A stretch of DNA of 64,000 nt, taken from contig LNFL01000139.1 in NCBI GenBank assembly GCA_001464275.1, positions 1 to 64,000 of the forward strand, in the 5' to 3' direction. Made by a program: the position numbers and the translations under genes. Source of the stretch: Actinobacteria bacterium Ga0077560. Lineage in GTDB: Bacteria; Actinomycetota; Thermoleophilia; Miltoncostaeales; Miltoncostaeaceae. This document shows, piece by piece, positions 17,399 to 24,811 of the stretch (its first letter is position 1; each line of letters opens with the position of its first letter). Under the pieces are notes generated by a model. The model saw nothing but the letters and a program-made list of their open reading frames with translations. It was not told the origin of the DNA and did no database searches.

Positions 17399-18267
17399 GC
17401 CGGGACCCGCGCGTGGCCGGGCCGCGTCCCCCGCTGGGGCAGCACGAGATCGACGCACCGGGGCGGATCGGGGAGATGGACCCTCCCGCCGACCACGGCG
17501 AGGAGCGTTACGAGGGCTTCGGGCGGCTCGCGGGCCGGGCGGCGGTCATCACGGGCGGTGACAGCGGCATCGGCAGAGCGGTCGCGATCGCCTACGCCCG
17601 CGAGGGCGCCGACGTGGTGATCTCGTATCTGGAGGAGCACGGCGACGCCGAGGACACGGCCGAGCTGGTGCGCGAAGCCGGCGTCCGGGCGGCCATCGTG
17701 GCGGGCGACGTGGGCGACGAGGCCCACTGCCGTGAGCTGGTGCGGCGCGCCGTCGGGGAGATGGGGCGGCTGGACATCCTGGTGAACAACGCCGCCTTCC
17801 AGATGGAGCACGACAGCATCCTGGACATCCCGTCCGAGGAGATCGAGTACGTGATCCGGACGAACCTGCTGTCGCACTTCTGGATGAGCCGGGCCGCGAT
17901 CCCCCACATGCGGCCGGGTTCGTCGATCATCAACACCACCTCCATCCAGAGCTACAGCCCCAGCCCCACGCTGCTGCACTACGCCACCACCAAGGGCGCC
18001 ATCACCACGTTCACCAAGGCGCTGGCCCAGGAGCTCATCGAGCGGGGCATCCGCGTGAACGGCGTGGCCCCCGGCCCCGTGTGGACCCCGCTGGTGGCGA
18101 TGTCCTTCCCCGAAGGCAAGCTCGAGCGCTTCGGCGAGTCGTCGCCCATCGGCCGGCCGGCCCAGCCCGCCGAGCTCGCGCCGCTCTACGTGTTCCTGGC
18201 GTCCGACGAATCCCGCTACATCGTTGGCGAGATCATCGGGATCACCGGCGGCAGGCCCATCTCGTGA
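17395..18267 (+). CDS. Short-chain dehydrogenase of the general-stress type
   Basis: This 290-residue SDR has an extra N-terminal stretch of about 40 residues (DAPGRIGEMDPPADHGEE), typical of the stress-linked SDR group that includes B. subtilis YhdF-like proteins. Cofactor motif TGGDSGIGRAVAIAYAREG, NNAA, and active-site Y-x3-K in HYATTKGA are intact. The C-terminal GEIIGITGGRPI is normal. It is translated after the small 17222 gene from the same SigB-like promoter. The substrate is unknown. Confidence 0.9.
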   Translation: MSRDPRVAGPRPPLGQHEIDAPGRIGEMDPPADHGEERYEGFGRLAGRAAVITGGDSGIGRAVAIAYAREGADVVISYLEEHGDAEDTAELVREAGVRAAIVAGDVGDEAHCRELVRRAVGEMGRLDILVNNAAFQMEHDSILDIPSEEIEYVIRTNLLSHFWMSRAAIPHMRPGSSIINTTSIQSYSPSPTLLHYATTKGAITTFTKALAQELIERGIRVNGVAPGPVWTPLVAMSFPEGKLERFGESSPIGRPAQPAELAPLYVFLASDESRYIVGEIIGITGGRPIS

Positions 18268-18271
18268 GCGC

Positions 18272-18835
18272 TCAGGCGGCGCCGGCCTCCGGCGCCGCCT
18301 CCTGGGCGGCGATCGCCGCCATGAACTCGGGGACGGCGGCGGCGAGCACCTCGGTGCGCGCATCGAGTCCCAGCCGCTCCCGCAGGCCGGGGAACACGAT
18401 GCCCAGCGCGGCGGCGGCCGCGTCGCCCACCGCGACCCACACGCACAGCTCCCCGCCGCCGACGTGCCCCACCACATCGCGCATCCCCTCCCACCGCGCA
18501 GGCGCCCAGCGCCGCGCCGGGCCGATGACCCGCGCGCGACGGCCGTCGTCGCTGGGCCACACCACGAACGCGTCGGTCCAGCCCATGGCCTCCAGGGCCC
18601 GCGCGTGTGCGGGGTCCAGCCGGGCCGGCGGCAGCGGGGCGCGCGGCGGCGCGGCCAGCACCACCAGGTGGCCGGTGATGTCGCCGTCCTCGATCTCCGC
18701 CACACCGCGCTGGAGAATCCGCATGCGCAGCGGCAGGCGTCCGCGCTCGTACCGCCACACCGCCTGCACGAACGGGCCGATGCCCGTCCGCGCGGTGGAC
18801 GCCGTCACATGGGCCGGGTGTTGGGGGTCCGTCAT
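18272..18835 (-). CDS. Hypothetical cytosolic protein (187 aa)
   Basis: ATG 18835 is preceded by AAGGGG. No signal peptide or membrane helix. The middle contains VWPSDDGRRARVIGPARRWAPARWEG and the C-terminus GIVFPGLRERLGLDARTEVLAAA. I recognise no family. It faces the SDR gene and is divergent from DUF1360, with paired SigB-like promoters, which argues for a stress-regulated role. Confidence 0.6.
   Translation of the reverse strand: MTDPQHPAHVTASTARTGIGPFVQAVWRYERGRLPLRMRILQRGVAEIEDGDITGHLVVLAAPPRAPLPPARLDPAHARALEAMGWTDAFVVWPSDDGRRARVIGPARRWAPARWEGMRDVVGHVGGGELCVWVAVGDAAAAALGIVFPGLRERLGLDARTEVLAAAVPEFMAAIAAQEAAPEAGAA
18275..18299 (+). terminator. Terminator-like hairpin after SDR
   Basis: GGCGGCGCCGG pairs perfectly with CCGGCGCCGCC around CCT, eight bases past the SDR stop. 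It also encodes the end of the convergent gene, and no U-tract follows. Confidence 0.45.
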
Positions 18836-18844
18836 GCGACACCC

Positions 18845-18868
18845 CTTCCCCGCCGTGACGACGGCAAC
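18845..18868 (-). promoter_or_regulatory. SigB-like promoter GTTGCC-N12-GGGAAG
   Basis: On the minus strand GTTGCC (18868-18863) and GGGAAG (18850-18845) are 12 bases apart, nine bases before ATG 18835. The -10 block overlaps the SD-like AAGGGG, so the leader would be very short. Confidence 0.42.
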
Positions 18869-18883
18869 CACCGGCAGGGTGCG

Positions 18884-18907
18884 GTTGCCCGCGGGAAGCG
18901 GGGGTAC
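18884..18907 (+). promoter_or_regulatory. SigB-like promoter GTTGCC-N12-GGGTAC
   Basis: GTTGCC and GGGTAC are separated by 12 bases, 39 bases before ATG 18947. It has the same GTTGCC block as the divergent promoter at 18845-18868. Confidence 0.5.
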
Positions 18908-18946
18908 CAGGGGCGCCGACCACCCGAACCGGAAGGACCGGTGCAG

Positions 18947-19477
18947 ATGACCCAGACAGCGACGGCGAGGACGACGGACACCGCGCCTCGCCGCGATTAC
19001 GCGGCGCTGAGCGCGGCGTTCGCCGTGGGAATGGCGGCACTGTCGGTGGCCGCCCGCGGCCGGGGCACGGCCGGGCGGGCCGAGACCACCGAACTGCCCG
19101 CCCTCGCGCTCGCCACCTTCGGGCTGAGCCGCATCCTGGTGCACGAGAAGGTGGCCGGCTGGGCGCGCACCCCCTTCGTGGCGGAGGGCGTTGATGGCCG
19201 GCCGCCGCGCGGCGATGGGCTGCGGCGCGTGGTCGGCGAGCTGCTCACCTGCACCCGGTGCACCGGGGTCTGGGTGGGCGCGGGCCTCGTGGGCACGCGC
19301 ATCCTGGTGCCGCCGCTGGGCCACGTGGCCACCGCGGCGTTCGCCGCCGCCGGGGCGAACGACCTGCTCCAGGCAGGGTTCACGGCGCTGCGGAGGACCG
19401 CCGGGCAGGCCGGAACGCGGGTTTGCGGCACCGCCGCGGCGGGCAGCAATGACCGGCATGCCAGCGAGAGGAGGTGA
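18947..19477 (+). CDS. DUF1360 family membrane protein
   Basis: ATG 18947 follows GGAAGGACC. The 176-residue protein contains the family pattern LALATFGLSRILVHEKVAGW and LLTCTRCTGVWVGAGL, with two conserved cysteines, between short hydrophobic helices (RDYAALSAAFAVGMAALSV; TAAFAAAGANDLLQA). The family is related to B. subtilis YngL, a sporulation and stress-linked membrane protein of unknown activity. Five bases separate it from the ChaB gene, so both share the SigB-like promoter. Confidence 0.78.
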   Translation: MTQTATARTTDTAPRRDYAALSAAFAVGMAALSVAARGRGTAGRAETTELPALALATFGLSRILVHEKVAGWARTPFVAEGVDGRPPRGDGLRRVVGELLTCTRCTGVWVGAGLVGTRILVPPLGHVATAAFAAAGANDLLQAGFTALRRTAGQAGTRVCGTAAAGSNDRHASERR

Positions 19478-19481
19478 CGCG

Positions 19482-19883
19482 ATGCCCGGATCCGACGAAC
19501 TCCCGTCCACCCTGCGCCGGTCGGGGGAGAAGGCCCGGCGGACGTGGGCCGAGGCCCACGACAGCGCCGTCAGGACCTATGGCGAGGGTGAGCGGGCCCA
19601 CCGCACCGCTTGGGCGGCCCTCAAGCACACCCACGAGCGCGTGGACGACCGGTGGGTCCCCAAGGACCGGCCGGGGCCCAGCGACCCCCAGGCGGCCCGG
19701 TCGGGCCGCGACGCCCGGCTGGGCGACGGAGAGACCTTCGGCGGGGTCGACTACGAGGGCAGCACCCGGCAGGAGCTCTACGAGCGGGCCCGGCGACTGG
19801 GCGTGTCGGGCCGCAGCCGCATGTCGAAGGCGGACCTGGCGCGGGCGATCGCCCGCGCACAGCAGAACGCATCACGCAGGTGA
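19482..19883 (+). CDS. ChaB domain protein with Rho-N/SAP-like C-terminus
   Basis: A perfect AGGAGGTGA lies 6 bases before ATG 19482. Residues about 5-65 fit a ChaB domain (ELPSTLRRSGEKARRTWAEAHDSAVRTY, GERAHRTAWAALKHTHE). The C-terminal STRQELYERARRLGVSGRSR and MSKADLARAIARAQ is a Rho-N/SAP-like helical motif that may bind nucleic acid. In actinobacteria this combination is typical of small stress proteins. It is the last gene of its operon, with a hairpin terminator after it. Confidence 0.8.
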   Translation: MPGSDELPSTLRRSGEKARRTWAEAHDSAVRTYGEGERAHRTAWAALKHTHERVDDRWVPKDRPGPSDPQAARSGRDARLGDGETFGGVDYEGSTRQELYERARRLGVSGRSRMSKADLARAIARAQQNASRR

Positions 19884-19891
19884 GTGGCGGA

Positions 19892-19914
19892 CGCCCCGGG
19901 CGCCGCCCGGGGCG
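19892..19914 (+). terminator. Bidirectional terminator hairpin
   Basis: CGCCCCGGGC pairs with GCCCGGGGCG around GCC, between the convergent ChaB and STAS-like genes. No U-tract. Confidence 0.6.
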
Positions 19915-19936
19915 GATCCCCGTCGGCCCCGCGCGG

Positions 19937-20260
19937 TCAGCGCGCGGGCGGAGAGAGGGTCCCGGTGAGGCCCACCAGCGCCAGCAGGTTGGCGACGTGC
20001 CGGGGGGCCGAGGGCGACGGCTCCGGGATCGACAGCTCGGCGCGGTCCATCGTGGCCCGCTGCCGGGCGTGCACCAGCGCCTCCAGGAGCGGGGAGGTGC
20101 AGATCTCGAGCCCGCTGAGCTCCACGGTCACGGACATCCCGATGTCCATGAGCAGGATGACCCGCTCCCCGAGACGGCGTGCCTGGTCGGCGGTGGGATG
20201 GCCACCAACGACCACCAGGGCGGACCGCCCACTCACCACGACCGACACCACTCCGCTCAC
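19937..20260 (-). CDS. Degenerate STAS-like protein
   Basis: GTG 20260 overlaps the topoisomerase stop (GTGA). The 107 residues have STAS layout: strands SVVVSGRSALVVVGGHPTAD and SVTVELSGLEICTSPLLEALVHAR. Where antagonists have D-S-x-G at the phospho-loop this protein has ICTSPLLEAL, so the glycine-type loop is lost although a serine remains. It may bind an anti-sigma factor constitutively or serve another partner. Coupling to topoisomerase IB is unusual. Confidence 0.55.
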   Translation of the reverse strand: MSGVVSVVVSGRSALVVVGGHPTADQARRLGERVILLMDIGMSVTVELSGLEICTSPLLEALVHARQRATMDRAELSIPEPSPSAPRHVANLLALVGLTGTLSPPAR

Positions 20261-21387
20261 CGCACCCGCCCTCCGTCGTCTCCTCCCCGCTCTGTTCCCC
20301 GTGGACGTTGCGGAAAAACGTCGGTGGGCCGGTCGTCCGCGGTGGAGCTGCGCAGCAGGGCCACCACGGCGCGTTCCGCGGCGGACTGCCCGGGACGCCT
20401 TGGCAGGGCGTCGGCGACACCCGGCGAGGAGATGGTGCGGCCCGCCAGGTAGTGGTCGATGACCCGTGGATCGATGTAGCTGCGCCGGCACACGGCCGGG
20501 GTGTTGTTGAGCTGCTCGGCGACGAGCCGGCACGCGGTGGCCGCGGCGCGTTCCCGGCGGCGCCCCGGCGGCAGGTCGTCCATGCCGTCGAGGGTCACCG
20601 CCGCCGCCACGGTGGCCGCCCAGGTGCGGAAGTCCTTGGCCGTGTAGGCCACGCCCATGTACCGCTTGATGTACGCGTTGATGTCGGTGGAGCGCACGTC
20701 CACCAGGCCGCCGTCGGGTCCCCGATGCTTGAGCACCTCGTGCCCCGGCAGCGCGTCCATCTCCTCCAGCACACGTGCCAGCCGGGCGTCCTCCACCTCG
20801 GCGGTGTGCCGCTTCCCGCCCTTGGCCTCGAAGTCGATGATGATCGTGTCGTCCTCGATGGTGAGGTGACGGGACCGCAGCGTGGCGAGCCCGAAGGTCT
20901 TCGCGCCCTTCGCGTAGCGCTCCCCGCCCACGCGAATCCACGTGCGGTCGAGCAGGCGCACGCCGGCCGCGAGGGCGGTGTCGCGGTCCAGCTCGCGGGC
21001 GCGCAGGTGCCGGCCCACCGCCCGCCGCAGCTCCGGCAGGGCCTCCGCGAACTCCAGGATGCGGTCGTGCTTGGCGCGGTCCCGCTCCTCCCGCCAGGCC
21101 GGGTGGTACAGGTACTGCTTGCGGCCCGCGGCGTCGATGCCGGTGGCCTGCAGGTGTCCCCGCCGCGACCGGCACAGCCACACCTCCCGCCACGCCGGCG
21201 GCACGGCCAAGGCCCGCAGCCGCGCCAGCGTGCCGGCGTCGTCGATCGTGCGGCCGCGGTGGTCCAGGTACTGGAAGCCGCGGCCGCGCCGCAGCCGGGT
21301 GTATCCGGCTTCGCGGTCCGACGAGTGGCGCAGGCTCGGCACGCGGTGGCGGTACCCGGCGGGGCCCGCGCCAACCACCCGGGTCAT
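20257..21387 (-). CDS. DNA topoisomerase IB (poxvirus-like)
   Basis: The 376-residue protein follows the bacterial TopIB pattern: N-terminal GFQYLDHRGRTIDDAGTLARLRALAVPPAW and WLCRSRRGHLQATGIDAAGR; catalytic core YLYHPAWREERDRAKHDRILEFA, DVRSTDINAYIKRYMG and TAKDFRTWAAT. The catalytic tyrosine is in CRRSYIDPRVIDHYL. It relaxes supercoils of both signs through a 3'-phosphotyrosine. ATG 21387 is the start before the conserved core; it overlaps the beginning of the divergent kinase gene region. Followed by the coupled STAS-like gene. Confidence 0.9.
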   Translation of the reverse strand: MTRVVGAGPAGYRHRVPSLRHSSDREAGYTRLRRGRGFQYLDHRGRTIDDAGTLARLRALAVPPAWREVWLCRSRRGHLQATGIDAAGRKQYLYHPAWREERDRAKHDRILEFAEALPELRRAVGRHLRARELDRDTALAAGVRLLDRTWIRVGGERYAKGAKTFGLATLRSRHLTIEDDTIIIDFEAKGGKRHTAEVEDARLARVLEEMDALPGHEVLKHRGPDGGLVDVRSTDINAYIKRYMGVAYTAKDFRTWAATVAAAVTLDGMDDLPPGRRRERAAATACRLVAEQLNNTPAVCRRSYIDPRVIDHYLAGRTISSPGVADALPRRPGQSAAERAVVALLRSSTADDRPTDVFPQRPRGTERGGDDGGRVR

Positions 21388-21403
21388 GTGCGAGCGTATG
21401 CGG

Positions 21404-21964
21404 ATGCGGCGCGTCTCGGTGGTGGGCAACTCCGGCAGCGGCAAGTCGACGCTCGCGCGCCGCATCGCGGCGGCGCTGGACGCGCCGTACATCGAGCTGG
21501 ACGCCATCCACCACCTGCCGGGGTGGACGCCGATCCCGGTGGACCGGTTCCTCGCCGAGATGGACCGCCGCACCCGGGCCGACCGGTGGGTGGTGGACGG
21601 GAACTTCCGGCGGGTGGTGGTGGAGGGCCCGGTGTGGGAGCGCGCGGACACGGTCGTGTGGCTCGACCCGCCACGACACGTCGTGATGCGGCAGCTCATC
21701 GGGCGCACGCTGCGACGCGCCATCACGCGCGAGGAGCTGTGGAACGGCAACCGGGAGCCGGTGCTGCGCCAGTTCTCGCCCGACCCGCGCCGCTCGATCA
21801 TCGTCTGGGCCTGGACGCGCCACCGCGTGTACCGGCGGCGCTACGCCCAGGCGATGCGGGACCGACCCGACCTGGCGTTCGTCCGGCTGCGTTCCCACCG
21901 CGAGGCCGAGGCGTGGCTGCGCGGGCTCGGGACGGCCGCGGCTACCCCAGACGCACCGGCCTAA
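21404..21964 (+). CDS. P-loop kinase of the DNA topology modulation protein (FlaR)/adenylate-kinase-like family
   Basis: The Walker A motif GNSGSGKSTLARRIA occupies residues about 8-21 and is followed by APYIELDAIHHLPGW and RWVVDGNFRRVV, the usual acceptor-side signature of FlaR-like kinases; DTVVWLDPP is Walker B-like. The substrate is unknown. In-frame ATG codons at 21386, 21398 and 21404 compete; 21404 gives the common short N-terminus MRRVSVVGNSG. It is divergent from topoisomerase IB with almost no spacer. Confidence 0.75.
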   Translation: MRRVSVVGNSGSGKSTLARRIAAALDAPYIELDAIHHLPGWTPIPVDRFLAEMDRRTRADRWVVDGNFRRVVVEGPVWERADTVVWLDPPRHVVMRQLIGRTLRRAITREELWNGNREPVLRQFSPDPRRSIIVWAWTRHRVYRRRYAQAMRDRPDLAFVRLRSHREAEAWLRGLGTAAATPDAPA

Positions 21965-21995
21965 TCCCACAGCGACGCCCCCGCGGGACCGGGGC

Positions 21996-22021
21996 GTTTC
22001 TCCGTTCAGACCGTTGGGTAC
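21996..22021 (+). promoter_or_regulatory. SigB-like promoter GTTTCT-N14-GGGTAC
   Basis: GTTTCT and GGGTAC are 14 bases apart, 41 bases before ATG 22063. It would drive the whole GT/GT4/gmhA/hldE/SDR operon. Confidence 0.57.
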
Positions 22022-22062
22022 CTGCCGCGCGTTCCGGTTGGATCGACCGCGGGAGTCGGAGG

Positions 22063-22995
22063 ATGCGGATCCTGAGCTGGCACGTGCACGGTGCGTGGAG
22101 CACCGCGTTCGTGCACGGGGACCACGATCACGTGGTGCCGGTGGTGCCCGGTCGCGGGGCGGACGGCCGCGGCCGGGCGCGCACGTATGGCTGGCCCGAC
22201 CGGGTGCGGGAGGCGACGCCGGCGGAGATCGGCGACACGGCCTTCGACGTGGTGGTGCTCCAGCGCCCCGATGACGAGCGGCTGCTGCTGGAGTGGACCG
22301 GGCTGCGCGCGGGCCGCGACGTGCCGGCGGTCTACGTGGAGCACAACGCCCCGCAGGGCCGCATCACCGACATGCGCCACCCGGTCGCCGATCGCCGCGA
22401 CCTGACGCTGGTCCACGTGACGCACTTCAACGCCCTGTTCTGGGATGCCGGATCGACCCCCACGCGGGTCATCGAGCACGGCGTGCCGGACCCCGGCGCC
22501 CGGTACACCGGGACGCTCCCGCACGCCGTGGTGGTGGCCAACGAGGCGCCCCGCCGCGGGCGCGTGGTGGGCGCCGACCTGCTGGGCGCGCTCAACGGCG
22601 ACGTGGCGATCGACCTGTTCGGGATCGACTCCGAGCGGCTCGGCGGCCATGGGGATGTGCCACACGACCGGCTCCTCACCGAGATGGCGCGGCGGCGGAT
22701 GTACCTGCATCCGGTGCGATGGACGTCGCTGGGCCTCTCGCTCGTGGAGGCGATGCACCTGGGCATGCCGGTGGTCGCCCTCGCCACCACCGAGACCGCC
22801 GAGGCCGTGCCGGCGGCGGCCGGGGTTGTGTCCAACCGCGTCGACCGCCTGCGCGCCGCGATGGCGCGGTTCCGCGACGACCCGGTGGCGGCCGCCGACG
22901 CCGGGCGCGCCGCGCGCGCCCACGCGACGCACCGGTTCGGACTGCGGCGGTTCCTGGAGGACTGGGACCGGCTGCTCGAGGAGGTCGCGACATGA
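22063..22995 (+). CDS. GT-B fold glycosyltransferase
   Basis: ATG 22063 follows GGAGTCGGAGG. The 310 residues have GT4-like features: MRILSWHVHGAW, a VYVEHNAPQGRITDMRHP region, HVTHFNALFWDAGSTPTRVIEHGVPDPG, and the donor-binding WTSLGLSLVEAMHLGMPVVALATTETAEAV, where E of LVEAM is the usual catalytic-site glutamate. Unusually short for GT4. It is the first of five overlapping genes making or moving heptose-type sugars. Confidence 0.78.
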   Translation: MRILSWHVHGAWSTAFVHGDHDHVVPVVPGRGADGRGRARTYGWPDRVREATPAEIGDTAFDVVVLQRPDDERLLLEWTGLRAGRDVPAVYVEHNAPQGRITDMRHPVADRRDLTLVHVTHFNALFWDAGSTPTRVIEHGVPDPGARYTGTLPHAVVVANEAPRRGRVVGADLLGALNGDVAIDLFGIDSERLGGHGDVPHDRLLTEMARRRMYLHPVRWTSLGLSLVEAMHLGMPVVALATTETAEAVPAAAGVVSNRVDRLRAAMARFRDDPVAAADAGRAARAHATHRFGLRRFLEDWDRLLEEVAT

Positions 22996-24209
22996 GGGTC
23001 GATCTGGTGTCCGAGCACGCGAGCCCGCTGGCCGCCATCCGAGGCGCCGACTCCGGCGGCCAGAACGTGCACGTCGCCGCCCTCGCGCAGGCGCTCGCAC
23101 GGCAGGGCGTGGAGGTGACCGTGCACACCCGGCGCGACGACCCGGACCTGCCGCGCCATGTGGCGATCGGTCACGGCGTGACCGTGCACCACGTCGATGC
23201 CGGGCCCGCGCGGGCGATCCCGAAGGACGCGCTGCTGCCGCACATGGGGACCTTCGCCCGCCGCCTGCTGGAGGACTGGGGCACCACCCCGCCGGACCTG
23301 GTGCACGCCCACTTCTGGATGAGCGGCATCGCGGCGATGGCCGCCGGCCGCGAGGCCGGCATCCCCGTGGTGCAGACCTTCCACGCCCTCGGCGTGGTGA
23401 AGCGCCGGCACCAGGGTGCCGCCGACACCTCGCCGGATGCCCGGGTGGCCCACGAGGCCCTGCTGATGCGCAGGGCCGACCGGGTGATCGCCACGTGCAG
23501 CGACGAGGTGTTCGAGCTGCTGCGGCAGGGCGCGGACCGGCGGCGGGTGTCGGTGGTGCCCTGCGGTGTGGACACCGACCGCTTCACCCCCCCCGGCCCG
23601 GTGGACCCCCGTGGGGACCGGCCGCGGGTCCTGGTGGTGGGGCGGCTCGTGCCGCGCAAGGGGGTGGACGACGCCATCCGGGCGATGGCCCTCGTACCGG
23701 GGGCCGAGCTGGTGGTGGCCGGAGGCCCGGAGGCGGCATGCATGCGCACCGACCCGGAGGTGCGCCGCCTGCGGCGCATCGCCCGGGGCGCCGGCGTGGC
23801 GGACCGGGTGGAGCTGCGGGGCGCGGTGGGTCGTGACGAGATGCCCGCCCTGCTGCGGTCCGCCGACGTCGTGGTGTGCGCACCCTGGTACGAGCCGTTC
23901 GGGATCGTGCCCCTGGAGGCCATGGCCTGCGGCGTGCCGGTGGTGGCCGCCCGGGTGGGCGGCCTGGTGGACACCGTGGTGCACGAGGTGACGGGTCTGC
24001 ACGTGCCGCCCCGCGACCCGCGGGCCATCGGGGCCGCCGTCCGCGCGCTCCTGGAGGACCCGCGGCGGCGGATCATGATGGGCAGCGCCGGAGTGCACCG
24101 GGCCAGGACGCGCTTCGACTGGTCCCGCGTGGCGGCCGGCACCCTGGAGGCGTACGCGCGGACGATGGCGCCCGCCGGCGCCGGGCGGCGGGTGGGGGTG
24201 GCGCCATGA
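22992..24209 (+). CDS. GT4 glycosyltransferase (MshA/sucrose-synthase-like group)
   Basis: The 405-residue protein begins MRVDLVSEHASPLAAIRGADSGGQNVHVAALAQALA, the phosphate-binding start of retaining GT4 enzymes. HAHFWMSGIAAM, VVPCGVDTDRFTPP, LVVGRLVPRKGVDDAI and YEPFGIVPLEAMACGVPVVA (EX7E motif) complete the fold. Nucleotide-sugar donor likely; the acceptor is unknown. It overlaps genes on both sides by four bases. Confidence 0.87.
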   Translation: MRVDLVSEHASPLAAIRGADSGGQNVHVAALAQALARQGVEVTVHTRRDDPDLPRHVAIGHGVTVHHVDAGPARAIPKDALLPHMGTFARRLLEDWGTTPPDLVHAHFWMSGIAAMAAGREAGIPVVQTFHALGVVKRRHQGAADTSPDARVAHEALLMRRADRVIATCSDEVFELLRQGADRRRVSVVPCGVDTDRFTPPGPVDPRGDRPRVLVVGRLVPRKGVDDAIRAMALVPGAELVVAGGPEAACMRTDPEVRRLRRIARGAGVADRVELRGAVGRDEMPALLRSADVVVCAPWYEPFGIVPLEAMACGVPVVAARVGGLVDTVVHEVTGLHVPPRDPRAIGAAVRALLEDPRRRIMMGSAGVHRARTRFDWSRVAAGTLEAYARTMAPAGAGRRVGVAP

Positions 24210-24811
24210 GCACCGCCGCCGTCGAGCACGTCGAGCGGCTGCGCCGCGCGCTGGACGACTTCTCCCCGCAGGTGCCGGTGGCCGCAGGATGGGGCCGGCA
24301 CCTGGCCCGCGTGCTCACGGGCGGCGGGCGCCTGCTGGTGGCCGGCAACGGCGGCAGCGCCGCCCACGCCCAGCACCTCACCGGCGAGCTGGTGGGCCGC
24401 TACCGCGACGACCGGCGGCCCCTGAGCGCGCTTGCCCTGCACGCGGAGACCACCAGCCTCACCGCGATCGTCAACGACTACGGGGCCGACGAGGCGTTCG
24501 CCCGCCAGGTGCGCGCCCACGGCCGCGCCGGGGACGTCCTGCTGCTGGTCTCCACCTCGGGGCGCAGCACCAACCTGCTGCGCGCCGCCGAGGCGGGCCG
24601 GGAGACCGAGCTGACGGTGTGGGGCCTCACCGGCCCCCTGCCCAACCCCCTCGCGGCCCGCTGCGGCGCGGCCATCGGGGTCCCCGCCGACAGCACCGCC
24701 ACGATCCAGGAGGTCCACCAGGTGGTGGTGCACCTGGTGTGCGACGCGGTCGACGCGACCCTGGCCGCGCCCCGCCGGCGGCACATCCACCTCGTCCACG
24801 GAGGCCATTGA
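24206..24811 (+). CDS. gmhA: Sedoheptulose 7-phosphate isomerase (SIS domain)
   Basis: This 201-residue SIS-domain protein has the GmhA motifs AGNGGSAAHAQHLTGELVGRY, TAIVNDYGADEAFARQV, STSGRSTNLL and the C-terminal QEVHQVVVHLVCDAVD, whose Glu/His take part in catalysis. GmhA converts sedoheptulose 7-phosphate to D-glycero-D-manno-heptose 7-phosphate, the first step toward ADP- or GDP-heptose. It sits between a GT4 and hldE, the next pathway enzyme. Confidence 0.9.
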   Translation: MSTAAVEHVERLRRALDDFSPQVPVAAGWGRHLARVLTGGGRLLVAGNGGSAAHAQHLTGELVGRYRDDRRPLSALALHAETTSLTAIVNDYGADEAFARQVRAHGRAGDVLLLVSTSGRSTNLLRAAEAGRETELTVWGLTGPLPNPLAARCGAAIGVPADSTATIQEVHQVVVHLVCDAVDATLAAPRRRHIHLVHGGH

